Assembly: GCF_004216475.1 (NCBI RefSeq)
Contig: NZ_CP022303.1
Coordinates: forward strand, 4,030,001 to 4,094,000
DNA from: Thalassococcus sp. S3
GTDB lineage: Bacteria; Pseudomonadota; Alphaproteobacteria; Rhodobacterales; Rhodobacteraceae
Length of the DNA stretch: 64,000 nt
Direction of reading: 5' to 3'
The notes below the pieces were generated by a model. It did no database searches, was not told the DNA's origin, and was given only the letters and a program-made list of their open reading frames with translations. The position numbers and the translations under genes are program-made. Positions 1 through 7,557 of this stretch are shown piece after piece; position 1 is the stretch's first letter; each line of letters begins with the position of its first letter.

Positions 1-345
1 GCGGATGTAATACAGCAGAAACGCCATGATCGCGCCGTACATCGAGATGATATTGACCAGGGCGACGAAGGCGACGATGCCGCCGCCCACCAGAAACAGC
101 ATCCGCCAGCCGTAATCGTCGAGAACGGACGCGTCAGACTGCGATGGCGGGCTGGTGCCGCGCCACCAGTTCCACGCAGTCATTGCACACGACAGCAGCA
201 TGATGCCGGAGAGCCAGAACGGCCAGGCCCCTCCACCAGGGCCCTGGCCCGCGATATAGCCCACCGGCAGTTCGGTGCTTTTCCACATCAAATAGAGGGA
301 AAGAAGGGCCAAAACGCCCGCGGTGATGATCTCGCCGTGTCGCAT
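1..345 (-). CDS. tctB: TctB-family small membrane subunit of a TTT transporter (partial)
   Basis: Small integral membrane subunit of a tripartite tricarboxylate transporter, which works with TctA (large permease) and TctC (binding protein) to import organic acids. The first 115 codons are present and the gene runs off the left edge. The start MRHGEIITAG leads into hydrophobic segments at about residues 5-20, 45-60 and 85-112, and a TctB-like G-Q-G-P-G-G-G-A-W-P-F turn lies at about residues 33-43. It lies 51 bp downstream of tctC on the same strand, and a tctA gene is expected beyond the edge. The family call rests on hydrophobicity pattern, length and context, since TctB sequences are poorly conserved. 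Confidence 0.8.
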   Translation of the reverse strand, partial: MRHGEIITAGVLALLSLYLMWKSTELPVGYIAGQGPGGGAWPFWLSGIMLLSCAMTAWNWWRGTSPPSQSDASVLDDYGWRMLFLVGGGIVAFVALVNIISMYGAIMAFLLYYIR

Positions 346-396
346 TCTGGCATGTCCCTATGACTTTGATGAGCGCGCGGCTCCCGGGCGTTGCGT

Positions 397-1368
397 TTAG
401 CCGTCGAGCGACTGGAGCAGTTTGGTGTGATTTTCTACCTGAGTGGACCAGTAGGCCCGCTGCTCCTCCGCGTTCATCCAGAGGGGTGAGAGGCTTTCAG
501 AGGTCAGGTAACCCTGCCAGTCCTCACTCTCGTAGATCTTGGTGAAAAGCTCTTGATAGTAGGCCGCAGCTTCATCCGACATGCCAGGTGCGCCAACCAC
601 GGCACGCTGGTTGTAGTAAGAAAAGTCGTGCCCCATCTCCTTCATCGTCGGCACGTCCGGATAGGCCGGCAGGCGTTCATCGGAAAAGGCGACAAGCGGC
701 ACGAAGTCGCCTGCTTCGTAAAAGCCCTTGGCCTCGGCCGGGTTGTTCACGGTGGCCATGATTTGCTTGCCTGCGAGGTCCTTTGCCACTGCGCCGCCGC
801 CGTCATAGGGGATGTACTTGACGTCGAGGTCATAGGCGCCCGCCATGTAGGCGATGACGATGCTGTCTTCCTGTCCGGCACCAGTGCCGCCCATGACGAA
901 CTCGCCATCCATCGACTTCACCTTTTCGACGTATTGGTCAAAACTGGTGATCTCGCTGTCCTTGTGAACCCACAACACAAACGGGTCGACGCCCATCATT
1001 GCGATTGGCGTGAAGGTCTGGATATCGATCCCCAAATTGCTTTGCCGCAGCGGTGTCGTGAAGAAAGAGTTCAACGTGACGAGGATCGTATGATCCGGAT
1101 CGCTCGCAGTGTTGACGTGGATCAGCGCTTCGGCGCCGGAACCGCCGCCCTTGTTGTTGGGCACCAGTGGGCGCCGGGTCATATCGCCCTTTTCGGCAAC
1201 CGACTGAACAAAGCGGGCAATCTGGTCCGCACCGCCGCCCGGACCTGCCATGATCACAAAGTCGATAGGCTTTCGTGGCTGCCAGCCGTCTGCCAGCGCC
1301 GTAAGGGGCGCCGTCGCTAGGGCCGTGGCACAGGCCATGGACAGAAAAACGCGTTTTGTGATCAACAT
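397..1368 (-). CDS. tctC: TctC/Bug-family periplasmic solute-binding protein
   Basis: Extracytoplasmic receptor of a TTT transporter, 323 aa, the family's usual size. An N-terminal signal peptide (residues 1-26, ending A-L-A-D) precedes a typical Bug fold. The fold starts with the ligand-loop stretch PIDFVIMAGPGGGADQIAR and carries the late motif P-D-V-P-T-M-K-E-M-G. The ligand cannot be read from sequence; in this family it is usually a carboxylate. It is followed by tctB and preceded by a 128-bp gap after the universal stress gene. That gap could hold its own promoter and contains an imperfect palindrome. The neighbouring CoA ligase suggests an organic-acid substrate (inference). Confidence 0.92.
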   Translation of the reverse strand: MLITKRVFLSMACATALATAPLTALADGWQPRKPIDFVIMAGPGGGADQIARFVQSVAEKGDMTRRPLVPNNKGGGSGAEALIHVNTASDPDHTILVTLNSFFTTPLRQSNLGIDIQTFTPIAMMGVDPFVLWVHKDSEITSFDQYVEKVKSMDGEFVMGGTGAGQEDSIVIAYMAGAYDLDVKYIPYDGGGAVAKDLAGKQIMATVNNPAEAKGFYEAGDFVPLVAFSDERLPAYPDVPTMKEMGHDFSYYNQRAVVGAPGMSDEAAAYYQELFTKIYESEDWQGYLTSESLSPLWMNAEEQRAYWSTQVENHTKLLQSLDG

Positions 1369-1476
1369 TGATAATCCTCCTCAGTTATCAGAGGAGGCTG
1401 CGACAGAGCACCGCGGCAGCACCCTCGATCACCGAGTAATTATCTTGCGAAAAAGGTGTTTCAAGGAAAATTTTAT

Positions 1477-1494
1477 TGCGTACAATCGTATGCA
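1477..1494. promoter_or_regulatory. Imperfect palindrome upstream of tctC, possible operator
   Basis: TGCGTACAATCGTATGCA reads the same on both strands at 14 of 18 positions. It sits just after the stop of the universal stress gene and about 110 bp before the tctC start. Its size and symmetry suit a dimeric regulator such as a GntR-type protein, but no regulator gene is next to it, so the assignment is weak. Confidence 0.3.
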
Positions 1495-1496
1495 GG

Positions 1497-2351
1497 TCAG
1501 TGCGCCATCACCACAGCCATTTCAGCTTTGTCTACAACGGCTTGCGTATTTCCCCCCAGAAGGGTCTCACGCTCGTGACTGACGCTGTATGCGCCCATCA
1601 GCAACAGATCGGCCCCGGCACTGCTGGCTTCTGACAGCAAGGCGGCGCCGGGATTTTGTGCCTCGAACCGCCTTACGGACGCAGAGACGCCGCGCAGAGC
1701 GTAGTAGCCGACCAGCTCATCCACGGTTGTGCCATAGGTCAGTGGCTTGCCGCCATAAAGGATCGTGACAGTCTGGGCCGCCTCCACCAGGCCCAGGGTC
1801 AGCGCGACCATGCGGGCCGCCTCCAGGGATCCATTCCAGGCCACTGCCACATGCGCGCCGATCTCGGCGGGTGGCGCTGACTGGGCGGGGCACATCAGAA
1901 CCGGGCGACCTGTTTGAAAAAGCCCCGCCTTAAGGGTGTTGGTGCCAAGGTTTCTATCGCGGTCCGGCTTGGCGACAGCGATCAGATCGGCCAGCCGTCC
2001 CTGATGGCGCACGATATCCATCATACGGCCAGTTTCCTCTATGAACTCCACAGAAGGCCGGTCGCCTTTGGGTTCGCGCGTTTCTGACAGGTCGAGAGCA
2101 CGGGCGCGTTCATGCAGCCTTTCACGCAGCTCCGCCTCTTCCTGGTTCGAAAGCTCCGCTGCTTGTTGCAGCATCGTCTCTCGGGCGAATTTGAACAGCC
2201 CTGCGTGATAGGGCACCATCTCGCTTGGGTTGGGGCGGCAATGCGCCACCACGATATGCGCGTTGTGCCGATGGGCGAGGACAGACGCGTGAGACAGCAC
2301 GATGTCGCCCATACCGTCCCCCCGCACAGGCACCAGAATCCTCTTGAGCAT
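1497..2351 (-). CDS. Universal stress protein, two tandem Usp domains
   Basis: Cytoplasmic stress protein of 284 aa made of two Usp folds. The first begins MLKRILVPVRGDG and the second begins near residue 155 at H-V-A-V-A-W-N-G-S. The C-terminal domain carries a G-A-Y-S-x(8)-L-L-G-G-N-T-Q stretch that fits the Usp ATP-binding signature. The start at 2351 is preferred over an upstream in-frame ATG because GGGAGGA lies just before it. It sits between a PanE-like gene and tctC on the same strand. Universal stress genes often accompany transporters and catabolic genes in roseobacters, but no specific function can be read here. Confidence 0.88.
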   Translation of the reverse strand: MLKRILVPVRGDGMGDIVLSHASVLAHRHNAHIVVAHCRPNPSEMVPYHAGLFKFARETMLQQAAELSNQEEAELRERLHERARALDLSETREPKGDRPSVEFIEETGRMMDIVRHQGRLADLIAVAKPDRDRNLGTNTLKAGLFQTGRPVLMCPAQSAPPAEIGAHVAVAWNGSLEAARMVALTLGLVEAAQTVTILYGGKPLTYGTTVDELVGYYALRGVSASVRRFEAQNPGAALLSEASSAGADLLLMGAYSVSHERETLLGGNTQAVVDKAEMAVVMAH

Positions 2352-2386
2352 GGCGATCCTCCCTTCGCTTTGCGCGCGGCGGCTGA

Positions 2387-3364
2387 TCAATAAAGACCGG
2401 CGGTCCGCGCTCTCAAGGTGACCAGCGCCAGCACCGCGTCTATGGACGGTGTGGCAACGCCCGTCACCCTGCCCAACTCCTGCACCGAACCGACCAGCGC
2501 GTCGATCTCCATCGGGCGGCCTGCATCCAGATCCTGCAACATGGACGTGCGGTGCGCGCCCACGGCGGCACCACCGTCGATCCGGCGATCAACATCAATG
2601 GGGAACTTGACCCCGAGATGTTCGGCAATCTGCTGCGCTTCGACCATCATGGCCCGCGCCAAGGCCCGCGTTCCGGGGTCGGTGCACAGAACATCCAGCG
2701 TCGCATGGGTCAAAGCAGAGATCGGGTTGAACGACAGGTTACCCCAGAGTTTCACCCAGATCTCATCACGCAGCTTCGGCCGAACAGGTGCTTTGAGACC
2801 CGCTGCACTTAGCGCTTTTGAGAGAGCCAGGGCCCGATCCGATTTCGAGCCGTCAGGTTCCCCAAGAGAGAACCGATTGCCCTCGATATGCTTGATCGTG
2901 CCCGGCTCCGACACTTCGGCTGCCGGGTAGACCACGCAGCCCAGCACACGGTCGGGGCCGAAGCCATCCCATTGCGCATTGCCCGGATCGACCGATGCGA
3001 GACGCGTGCCCTCCAGCGGCCCCCCGATCTTGTGGAAATACCACCAGGGCACACCATTCACGCCGGACACGACAGTGGAGTGATCACCCAGAAGAGGCTG
3101 CATCTTGTCCACCACCGGTGGCACCGAATGCGCTTTGAGCGTCACGATCACATAGTCCTGCGGGCCCAGGTCATCGGGATCGTCAGAGACAGTGACAGGA
3201 ACCGTAACCGGGTCGGCATCCTCTTCGATCAGGGTGAGTCCCTTTTCTTTCATAGCGGCCAGATGCGGGCCACGGGCGACAAGGCTGACGTCAGCACCCG
3301 CCTGGGCCAGCTTGGCCCCCATATATCCGCCGATGGCGCCCGCTCCGAAAATACAGATCTTCAT
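2387..3364 (-). CDS. Ketopantoate reductase-like (PanE/ApbA family) dehydrogenase
   Basis: NAD(P)H-dependent 2-oxoacid reductase of the PanE/ApbA family, 325 aa. The Rossmann motif GAGAIGG is at residues 7-13, the Lys/Asn region is near A-H-S-V-P-P, and the C-terminal helical domain includes W-G-N-L-S-F-N-P. The family reaction is reduction of 2-dehydropantoate to pantoate. Here the gene sits 12 bp downstream of a CoA ligase and upstream of a TTT transporter, so a catabolic 2-hydroxyacid/2-ketoacid role is at least as likely as pantothenate synthesis. No gene symbol is given for that reason. Confidence 0.85.
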   Translation of the reverse strand: MKICIFGAGAIGGYMGAKLAQAGADVSLVARGPHLAAMKEKGLTLIEEDADPVTVPVTVSDDPDDLGPQDYVIVTLKAHSVPPVVDKMQPLLGDHSTVVSGVNGVPWWYFHKIGGPLEGTRLASVDPGNAQWDGFGPDRVLGCVVYPAAEVSEPGTIKHIEGNRFSLGEPDGSKSDRALALSKALSAAGLKAPVRPKLRDEIWVKLWGNLSFNPISALTHATLDVLCTDPGTRALARAMMVEAQQIAEHLGVKFPIDVDRRIDGGAAVGAHRTSMLQDLDAGRPMEIDALVGSVQELGRVTGVATPSIDAVLALVTLRARTAGLY

Positions 3365-3376
3365 GGCCGCCCTCGC

Positions 3377-4918
3377 TTATCCGGCATCCTGCAGACCCAG
3401 CTTTTCGGCCAGGCCAATGCGTTGCAGTTTGCCCGTTGCTCCCTTGGGGATCTCATCAAGGATCAGCACCTTGCGCGGCACCTTGAACGCCGCCAGCCGC
3501 GCGCTCAGAAAGTCGCGTAGCGCGCGTTCATCTGCCTCTGCACTCTCCTTTAGGACCACGGCAACAGCGACGTCCTCCCCAAGCTTGGGATGTGGCAGCG
3601 CGAAGGTCACACATTGCGCAACCGCTTCATGCGCGCTCAGAACACCGTCGACTTCAAGCGGGCTGACCTTTTCGCCGCCGCGATTGATAATCTCTTTCAG
3701 ACGTCCGGTCAGCTGCAGATAGCCGTCCGCGTCAAAGGCGCCCTGATCCCCGGTCCGGAACCAACGCTTATCCTCGGCCATGAAGAAGTTCTTTTCGTTC
3801 GCCTCCGGATTGCTTTCGTAGCCGGGGGTCACATTCGGCCCTGAGATCACAACTTCGCCGGTGCCCTCTATCAGACGGTTCTCTGTCTCGTCGGCGATCC
3901 GAACCTCCGGACCAGCGGGCAGTCCCACCGATCCGGGTTTTTGCGTTCCGGGTGCCAGCGGGTTGGAGCACATCTGATGCGCGGCCTCGGTCATGCCGTA
4001 ACCTTCGATCACGGGCACGCCGAATGTCTCGGCCAGGCTTTCCATCACCGGGCCGGGAAGGGACGCGGACGAGGAACGGACAAAACGCAATGGCGCCGCG
4101 GCGATTGCATCTCTATTGCGGCCCGCGCGGCTCAAAAGCGCCTGATGCATGGTTGGCACCGCCGTATACCAGGTCGGGGACGCATCGCGCATCCACCCGA
4201 AGAACTTCAGCGCATCAAAGCCGGGCGCGCACCAGATCGACGCGCCCACCGAAAGCGAGGCGGACACTGCCGCGACAAGCCCATGGATATGGAAGAGCGG
4301 CATGACATTCAGGCAGCGATCCGTGCCGGTCAGCGCAAGCGAGGTGGCGATATGCCCAGCGGATGCTGCGACGTTTCTGTGTGTGAGCGGCACGATCTTC
4401 GGGCGTGAGGTCGTGCCGGACGTGTGCAGGATCAGCGCGACGTCATCGGTTGCGGGAGGTGCGGTATCGACCTTCCCAGCTCCGGCTGCACCGCCTTCGG
4501 CCGTCAATGTAAATTGCCCAGCGGGCGCATCACCCTGCACCGCCAAACGCAAGACCGTGAGGCCCAGCTTTTGCGCCGCGTCCAGCGCGGGCCCCTCGTA
4601 CTCTGCCGGCAGGACAATGGATTTGGCGTTCAAATCGTCGAGGTAGAATGAAAACTCATCTTCGCGATAGGATGGATTGAGCGGCGCGGTCACCGCCCAT
4701 TGCGCCACTGTGACGAAACATGTGGCCATCTCGGGACCATTTGGTAGGACGATGGCCACTCTGTCCCCGCGCCCGATGCCCGCATCATGGAGCTGGGTTC
4801 CGACCGATGCCGATAGCGTGCGCAGCGCAGCATAGGTTAACACCTCGCGGTCTGGCGCGCCAATGGCAACTGTGCCGCCGTCGTGGCCGTCCAAGAGTTC
4901 TGCAATCGTGTTTGCCAC
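3377..4918 (-). CDS. AMP-forming acyl-CoA ligase, oxalyl-CoA synthetase-like
   Basis: Adenylate-forming enzyme that activates a carboxylic acid with ATP and CoA. From a GTG start at 4918, preceded by GGGGGAGG, the product is 513 aa, the length of plant/fungal AAE3-Pcs60-type oxalate-CoA ligases. Core motifs seen are H-T-S-G-T-T-S-R-P-K (P-loop), E-G-Y-G-M-T-E-A (A5), W-F-R-T-G-D (A7), and G-R-L-K-E-I-I-N-R-G-G-E-K (A8). The C-terminal catalytic lysine is in P-K-G-A-T-G-K-L-Q-R. A longer open frame to 5038 has no ribosome site. It is the first gene of a run with the PanE-like enzyme, a universal stress gene and tctC. Oxalate is the best guess from resemblance and organic-acid context; other small acids are possible. 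Confidence 0.85.
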   Translation of the reverse strand: MANTIAELLDGHDGGTVAIGAPDREVLTYAALRTLSASVGTQLHDAGIGRGDRVAIVLPNGPEMATCFVTVAQWAVTAPLNPSYREDEFSFYLDDLNAKSIVLPAEYEGPALDAAQKLGLTVLRLAVQGDAPAGQFTLTAEGGAAGAGKVDTAPPATDDVALILHTSGTTSRPKIVPLTHRNVAASAGHIATSLALTGTDRCLNVMPLFHIHGLVAAVSASLSVGASIWCAPGFDALKFFGWMRDASPTWYTAVPTMHQALLSRAGRNRDAIAAAPLRFVRSSSASLPGPVMESLAETFGVPVIEGYGMTEAAHQMCSNPLAPGTQKPGSVGLPAGPEVRIADETENRLIEGTGEVVISGPNVTPGYESNPEANEKNFFMAEDKRWFRTGDQGAFDADGYLQLTGRLKEIINRGGEKVSPLEVDGVLSAHEAVAQCVTFALPHPKLGEDVAVAVVLKESAEADERALRDFLSARLAAFKVPRKVLILDEIPKGATGKLQRIGLAEKLGLQDAG

Positions 4919-5122
4919 CTGTTCCTCCCCCTTTTGATATTGCGTGTCCGGAATATGGGTCTCCCGGTGGACGCGTCCAGCTTGGGTCATTTCTGACATC
5001 GCTCGCAACAGCATTCCCCGGCCATGCCGGTCAGCCATACGAGATCAGATATCTTGACGCTTGCCTATAAGGATCGGGAGCCGTGATATCCAACAGGGAT
5101 TATTGGAACCTGCGCCAGGATT

Positions 5123-6016
5123 TCATTCGATAAGAGCTGTTTTCAACGGATCGACGCTGGTCCTGGGCAACGTCCTTTGATGTTCCAAAAATGCGCGTTT
5201 CGGTAAAACCATCACTCGCACCAGCGAGGATGCAAAAACATCCGCCGTGCGCATTGTGTCGCCCGAAAGCAGTTCGCGGTCGCCAAACACATCGCCTTGG
5301 GACAATTCGGCAATCGGCGCGGACGTGTTAGGGTGCAGAACTTGGGCGGCGCCAGTGACGATGAGATAGGCGCAATCGCCCGGATCCCCTTTGCGAATGA
5401 TCCGCTCGCCTTTTTTGAATATCATGCATTCGTAGGACCGGATCATGTTATGAGCAACGTTCTGTTTGGCAAAGTTCGCAAAGGTTTCGTGCAGATCATT
5501 CATGTCCAGCAGGTAAGGAAGAAAGCGCACATTGATGTGTGGCACGCTCAGAAGATCATTGGTTACTGGTTTTCCACCGATGCGGTGGATCAGTTTACCG
5601 ACGACGGGGTTCAATGGCGCGCTGATGTAATCCACGTTATTGGCAAGCGCATGATAGGTGCACATCAACAGCAACCCTCTGGCGACCATCAAATTGCGGT
5701 ATGGCCTGGCAACGCAATACATGCTGATGCTCATGAAGCGGCTGGCTGGCGGCGTATGCTCGCGAAAATCGAAGTATTCGTCCGCTGGCAGGCCCGCCGG
5801 ATTATCCAATGTGGCCCGCACGCTCCCCACAATCTGATCACGCTCGTTTAGAGCCACGAACAACTTGGAGGCGGGAAAGGCATCGAACTGATCCAGCACG
5901 ACCTGGGTTCCATCGGCATGGATCAGATCCTCTTCTTCGCGGAAGACTTGATGGCGGATGCGAAAGACCTGCTCGATATCCTGCTCGTCCTGAGCCAGCC
6001 GAATGCGGATTGGCAT
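5123..6016 (-). CDS. Acyltransferase (FeeM/autoinducer-synthase-like GNAT) fused to a cNMP-binding domain
   Basis: A 297-aa two-domain protein. Residues 1-165 look like the acyl-transfer fold of FeeM/LuxI-type GNAT enzymes: R-I-R-H-Q-V-F-R-E-E near 20-29, V-G-S-V-R-A-T-L near 63-70, and S-R-F-M-S-I-S-M-Y-C-V near 92-102. Residues 190-280 form a cyclic-nucleotide-binding barrel with phosphate cassette F-G-D-R-E-L-L-S-G-D-T-M-R-T-A. The Glu (248) and Arg (256) used to bind cAMP/cGMP are retained. No HTH is present, so it is not a CRP-type regulator. The gene begins 3 bp after a methyltransferase, so the two are co-translated. Inference: an acyltransferase switched allosterically by a cyclic nucleotide, with unknown acyl acceptor. 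Confidence 0.72.
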   Translation of the reverse strand: MPIRIRLAQDEQDIEQVFRIRHQVFREEEDLIHADGTQVVLDQFDAFPASKLFVALNERDQIVGSVRATLDNPAGLPADEYFDFREHTPPASRFMSISMYCVARPYRNLMVARGLLLMCTYHALANNVDYISAPLNPVVGKLIHRIGGKPVTNDLLSVPHINVRFLPYLLDMNDLHETFANFAKQNVAHNMIRSYECMIFKKGERIIRKGDPGDCAYLIVTGAAQVLHPNTSAPIAELSQGDVFGDRELLSGDTMRTADVFASSLVRVMVLPKRAFLEHQRTLPRTSVDPLKTALIE

Positions 6017-6019
6017 GGG

Positions 6020-6910
6020 TTATCCCTTTTGCATAGGCGCGCAGGACACCACAAACTCACCCAGGTGGAATGGACCGCCGGACAGTCGCGACAGGTATTT
6101 CCGTCGCATATCATGACCATCCACGCTCATATCCAAGTCATAGCCCTGGGCGGCAAGAAACTCTTCGATGTCAGATTTTTCGATGGTCCAGCCTAGCGGT
6201 TCGCCCAAGCGATGGAGGTAGCGCTTTAGCAACCAGGTGACGTTGATGTTGGGGCTGTCCATGCGCGGTACGGCGGTAAAGACAAATTGCATCCCGCCTG
6301 AAGTCACATGCCTCAAGGCGGCAAACACCCGTTCGACATCGCATGGGTCGAGATACATCAACACGCCTTCGCAAATGAAACAGGTCCTTACCGCGGGATC
6401 AAAGACCGGGATCTGGGCCAATGCATCGCTTATCGCGGTCTTCGACAGGTCAACGGGATGCAGGTGCAAATTGCCCGGCGCATCGGTGACAAAGGCTTGG
6501 CGCTTTTGCGTCGCCGTCGCTGGATGATCGAGCTCAATACATGTCAGATCAACATGATCTCTGCTGAGTTCGTATGTCAGGGTATCGAACCCGGCCCCAA
6601 TATTCACCACTTGCCCAGCGCCTTGCGCAATGTTCGCGCGCACGACGTCTTCAATCACTTTTTTGCGGGTCACGTAATGAAGGGCGATGCCCGGCATCAG
6701 CAGCCGCTGCATCACCATCAATCCGGCTGAGATGATCGGGTTGCGCAGCTGGCGCAGCCTTCTGCGCCCTTCATCCGAGCTGTTGAGAATGTCCAGACAG
6801 GCCGACATCTTGTCCGCCGACACAAGCCATTCGGTGCGGCGTTGGCTACCGGTGTGAACAACACCTTGCAGCACCGTATAAGCCGTATGGCTTGCCTTGT
6901 CGTTCTGCAT
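6020..6910 (-). CDS. SAM-dependent methyltransferase, leucine carboxyl methyltransferase (LCM) superfamily
   Basis: A class I methyltransferase of 296 aa in the LCM/TIGR00027 type. It has the SAM loop V-V-N-I-G-A-G-F-D-T at about residues 97-106, a conserved E-L-D-H-P following strand 2, and the F-I-C-E-G-V-L-M-Y-L segment typical of the family. Members methylate carboxyl or hydroxyl groups of small molecules or proteins. It is the first gene of a two-gene unit with the acyltransferase-cNMP fusion (3-bp gap). The pair could make a methylated acyl product, though this rests on context alone. The 647 bp upstream hold no recognised gene and should contain the promoter. Confidence 0.82.
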   Translation of the reverse strand: MQNDKASHTAYTVLQGVVHTGSQRRTEWLVSADKMSACLDILNSSDEGRRRLRQLRNPIISAGLMVMQRLLMPGIALHYVTRKKVIEDVVRANIAQGAGQVVNIGAGFDTLTYELSRDHVDLTCIELDHPATATQKRQAFVTDAPGNLHLHPVDLSKTAISDALAQIPVFDPAVRTCFICEGVLMYLDPCDVERVFAALRHVTSGGMQFVFTAVPRMDSPNINVTWLLKRYLHRLGEPLGWTIEKSDIEEFLAAQGYDLDMSVDGHDMRRKYLSRLSGGPFHLGEFVVSCAPMQKG

Positions 6911-7194
6911 ATTCAGCTCAGCGCAAAAGCGCTCTGGTTCTGGAGCGGTGTGGCACGTTCGAACATCGCCCCGAATGCGCGGATTTCCGTAGGGGCAATC
7001 CTGCGTGTTTGTGGTTTGATCGGCGATGTTTCAATCGTTGACTTGGCAAACGGCATCCGTGCTGCTGTCGTCCCGATCACCAGCGAACGGGATTTGAAAC
7101 GGTTCAGACGATGTTGCAGCGCGGGCAGGCGGGGCGGGGCATACCGAATGCTGCCCAAAACCTCGAGATGAGAGCGGTATCGTGTCGGCATAAC

Positions 7195-7221
7195 AATGTT
7201 CCGTGAAGCTACACGGACATT
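7195..7221. repeat. Inverted repeat with 10-bp arms and one bulged base
   Basis: AATGT-T-CCGTG is followed after about 6 nt by CACGGACATT. Apart from one extra T the arms are complementary. There is no T-run behind it, so a regulatory site or RNA structure fits better than a terminator. Confidence 0.5.
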
Positions 7222-7299
7222 ATGCGTTCTGCAGGCAGCCGTATATGTATGGAACCATGGATCTACGCAGGTCTTCTCGACAAATTTCCCAACCCGGCC

Positions 7300-7326
7300 T
7301 AACGCAGCCTCGCACCGGCTGCGTTA
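7300..7326. repeat. Perfect 10-bp inverted repeat (hairpin)
   Basis: TAACGCAGCC and GGCTGCGTTA flank a 7-nt loop. The stem is perfect and GC-rich. It lies about 230 bp past the stop of the histidine kinase gene, so it could end that transcript, although no U-tract follows on either strand. Confidence 0.55.
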
Positions 7327-7557
7327 TATCGCTTTCCGTTATGCGGGCGATGCGCATAGATATAGCTCGACTTGCTCAACTGCTGTGTCCGAGCGTTCGC
7401 CATCGCTGGAACAAATCCGTTCATTTCGTTCTGGGTGAGCGGCCATGACTGGCCATTCTAGCCATAAGCGCGGGGCAGCGGCACACGTCTCGCTAAACCC
7501 TGGATAAGTCGGTGTTAATCTATTTCGCCAGCGTAGTGCTGCCCCCAAAAAAGGTCA

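Larger units (their letters stand above)
6911..7557. other. 647-bp gap without a supported gene
   Basis: The stretch lies between the start of the methyltransferase gene and the end of the histidine kinase gene, both on the minus strand. The short open frames here have no ribosome sites and no recognisable protein pattern. Two inverted repeats stand out (7195-7221 and 7300-7326, listed separately). The promoter of the methyltransferase unit must lie in it. Confidence 0.6.

Noticed and set aside
553..1320. A 255-codon plus-strand open frame
   Set aside because: Antisense shadow of tctC in GC-rich DNA, without a ribosome site or recognisable protein.
6913..7191. Minus-strand frame of 92 codons just upstream of the methyltransferase
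   Set aside because: No ribosome site, no recognisable protein pattern, and biased basic composition; treated as noncoding.
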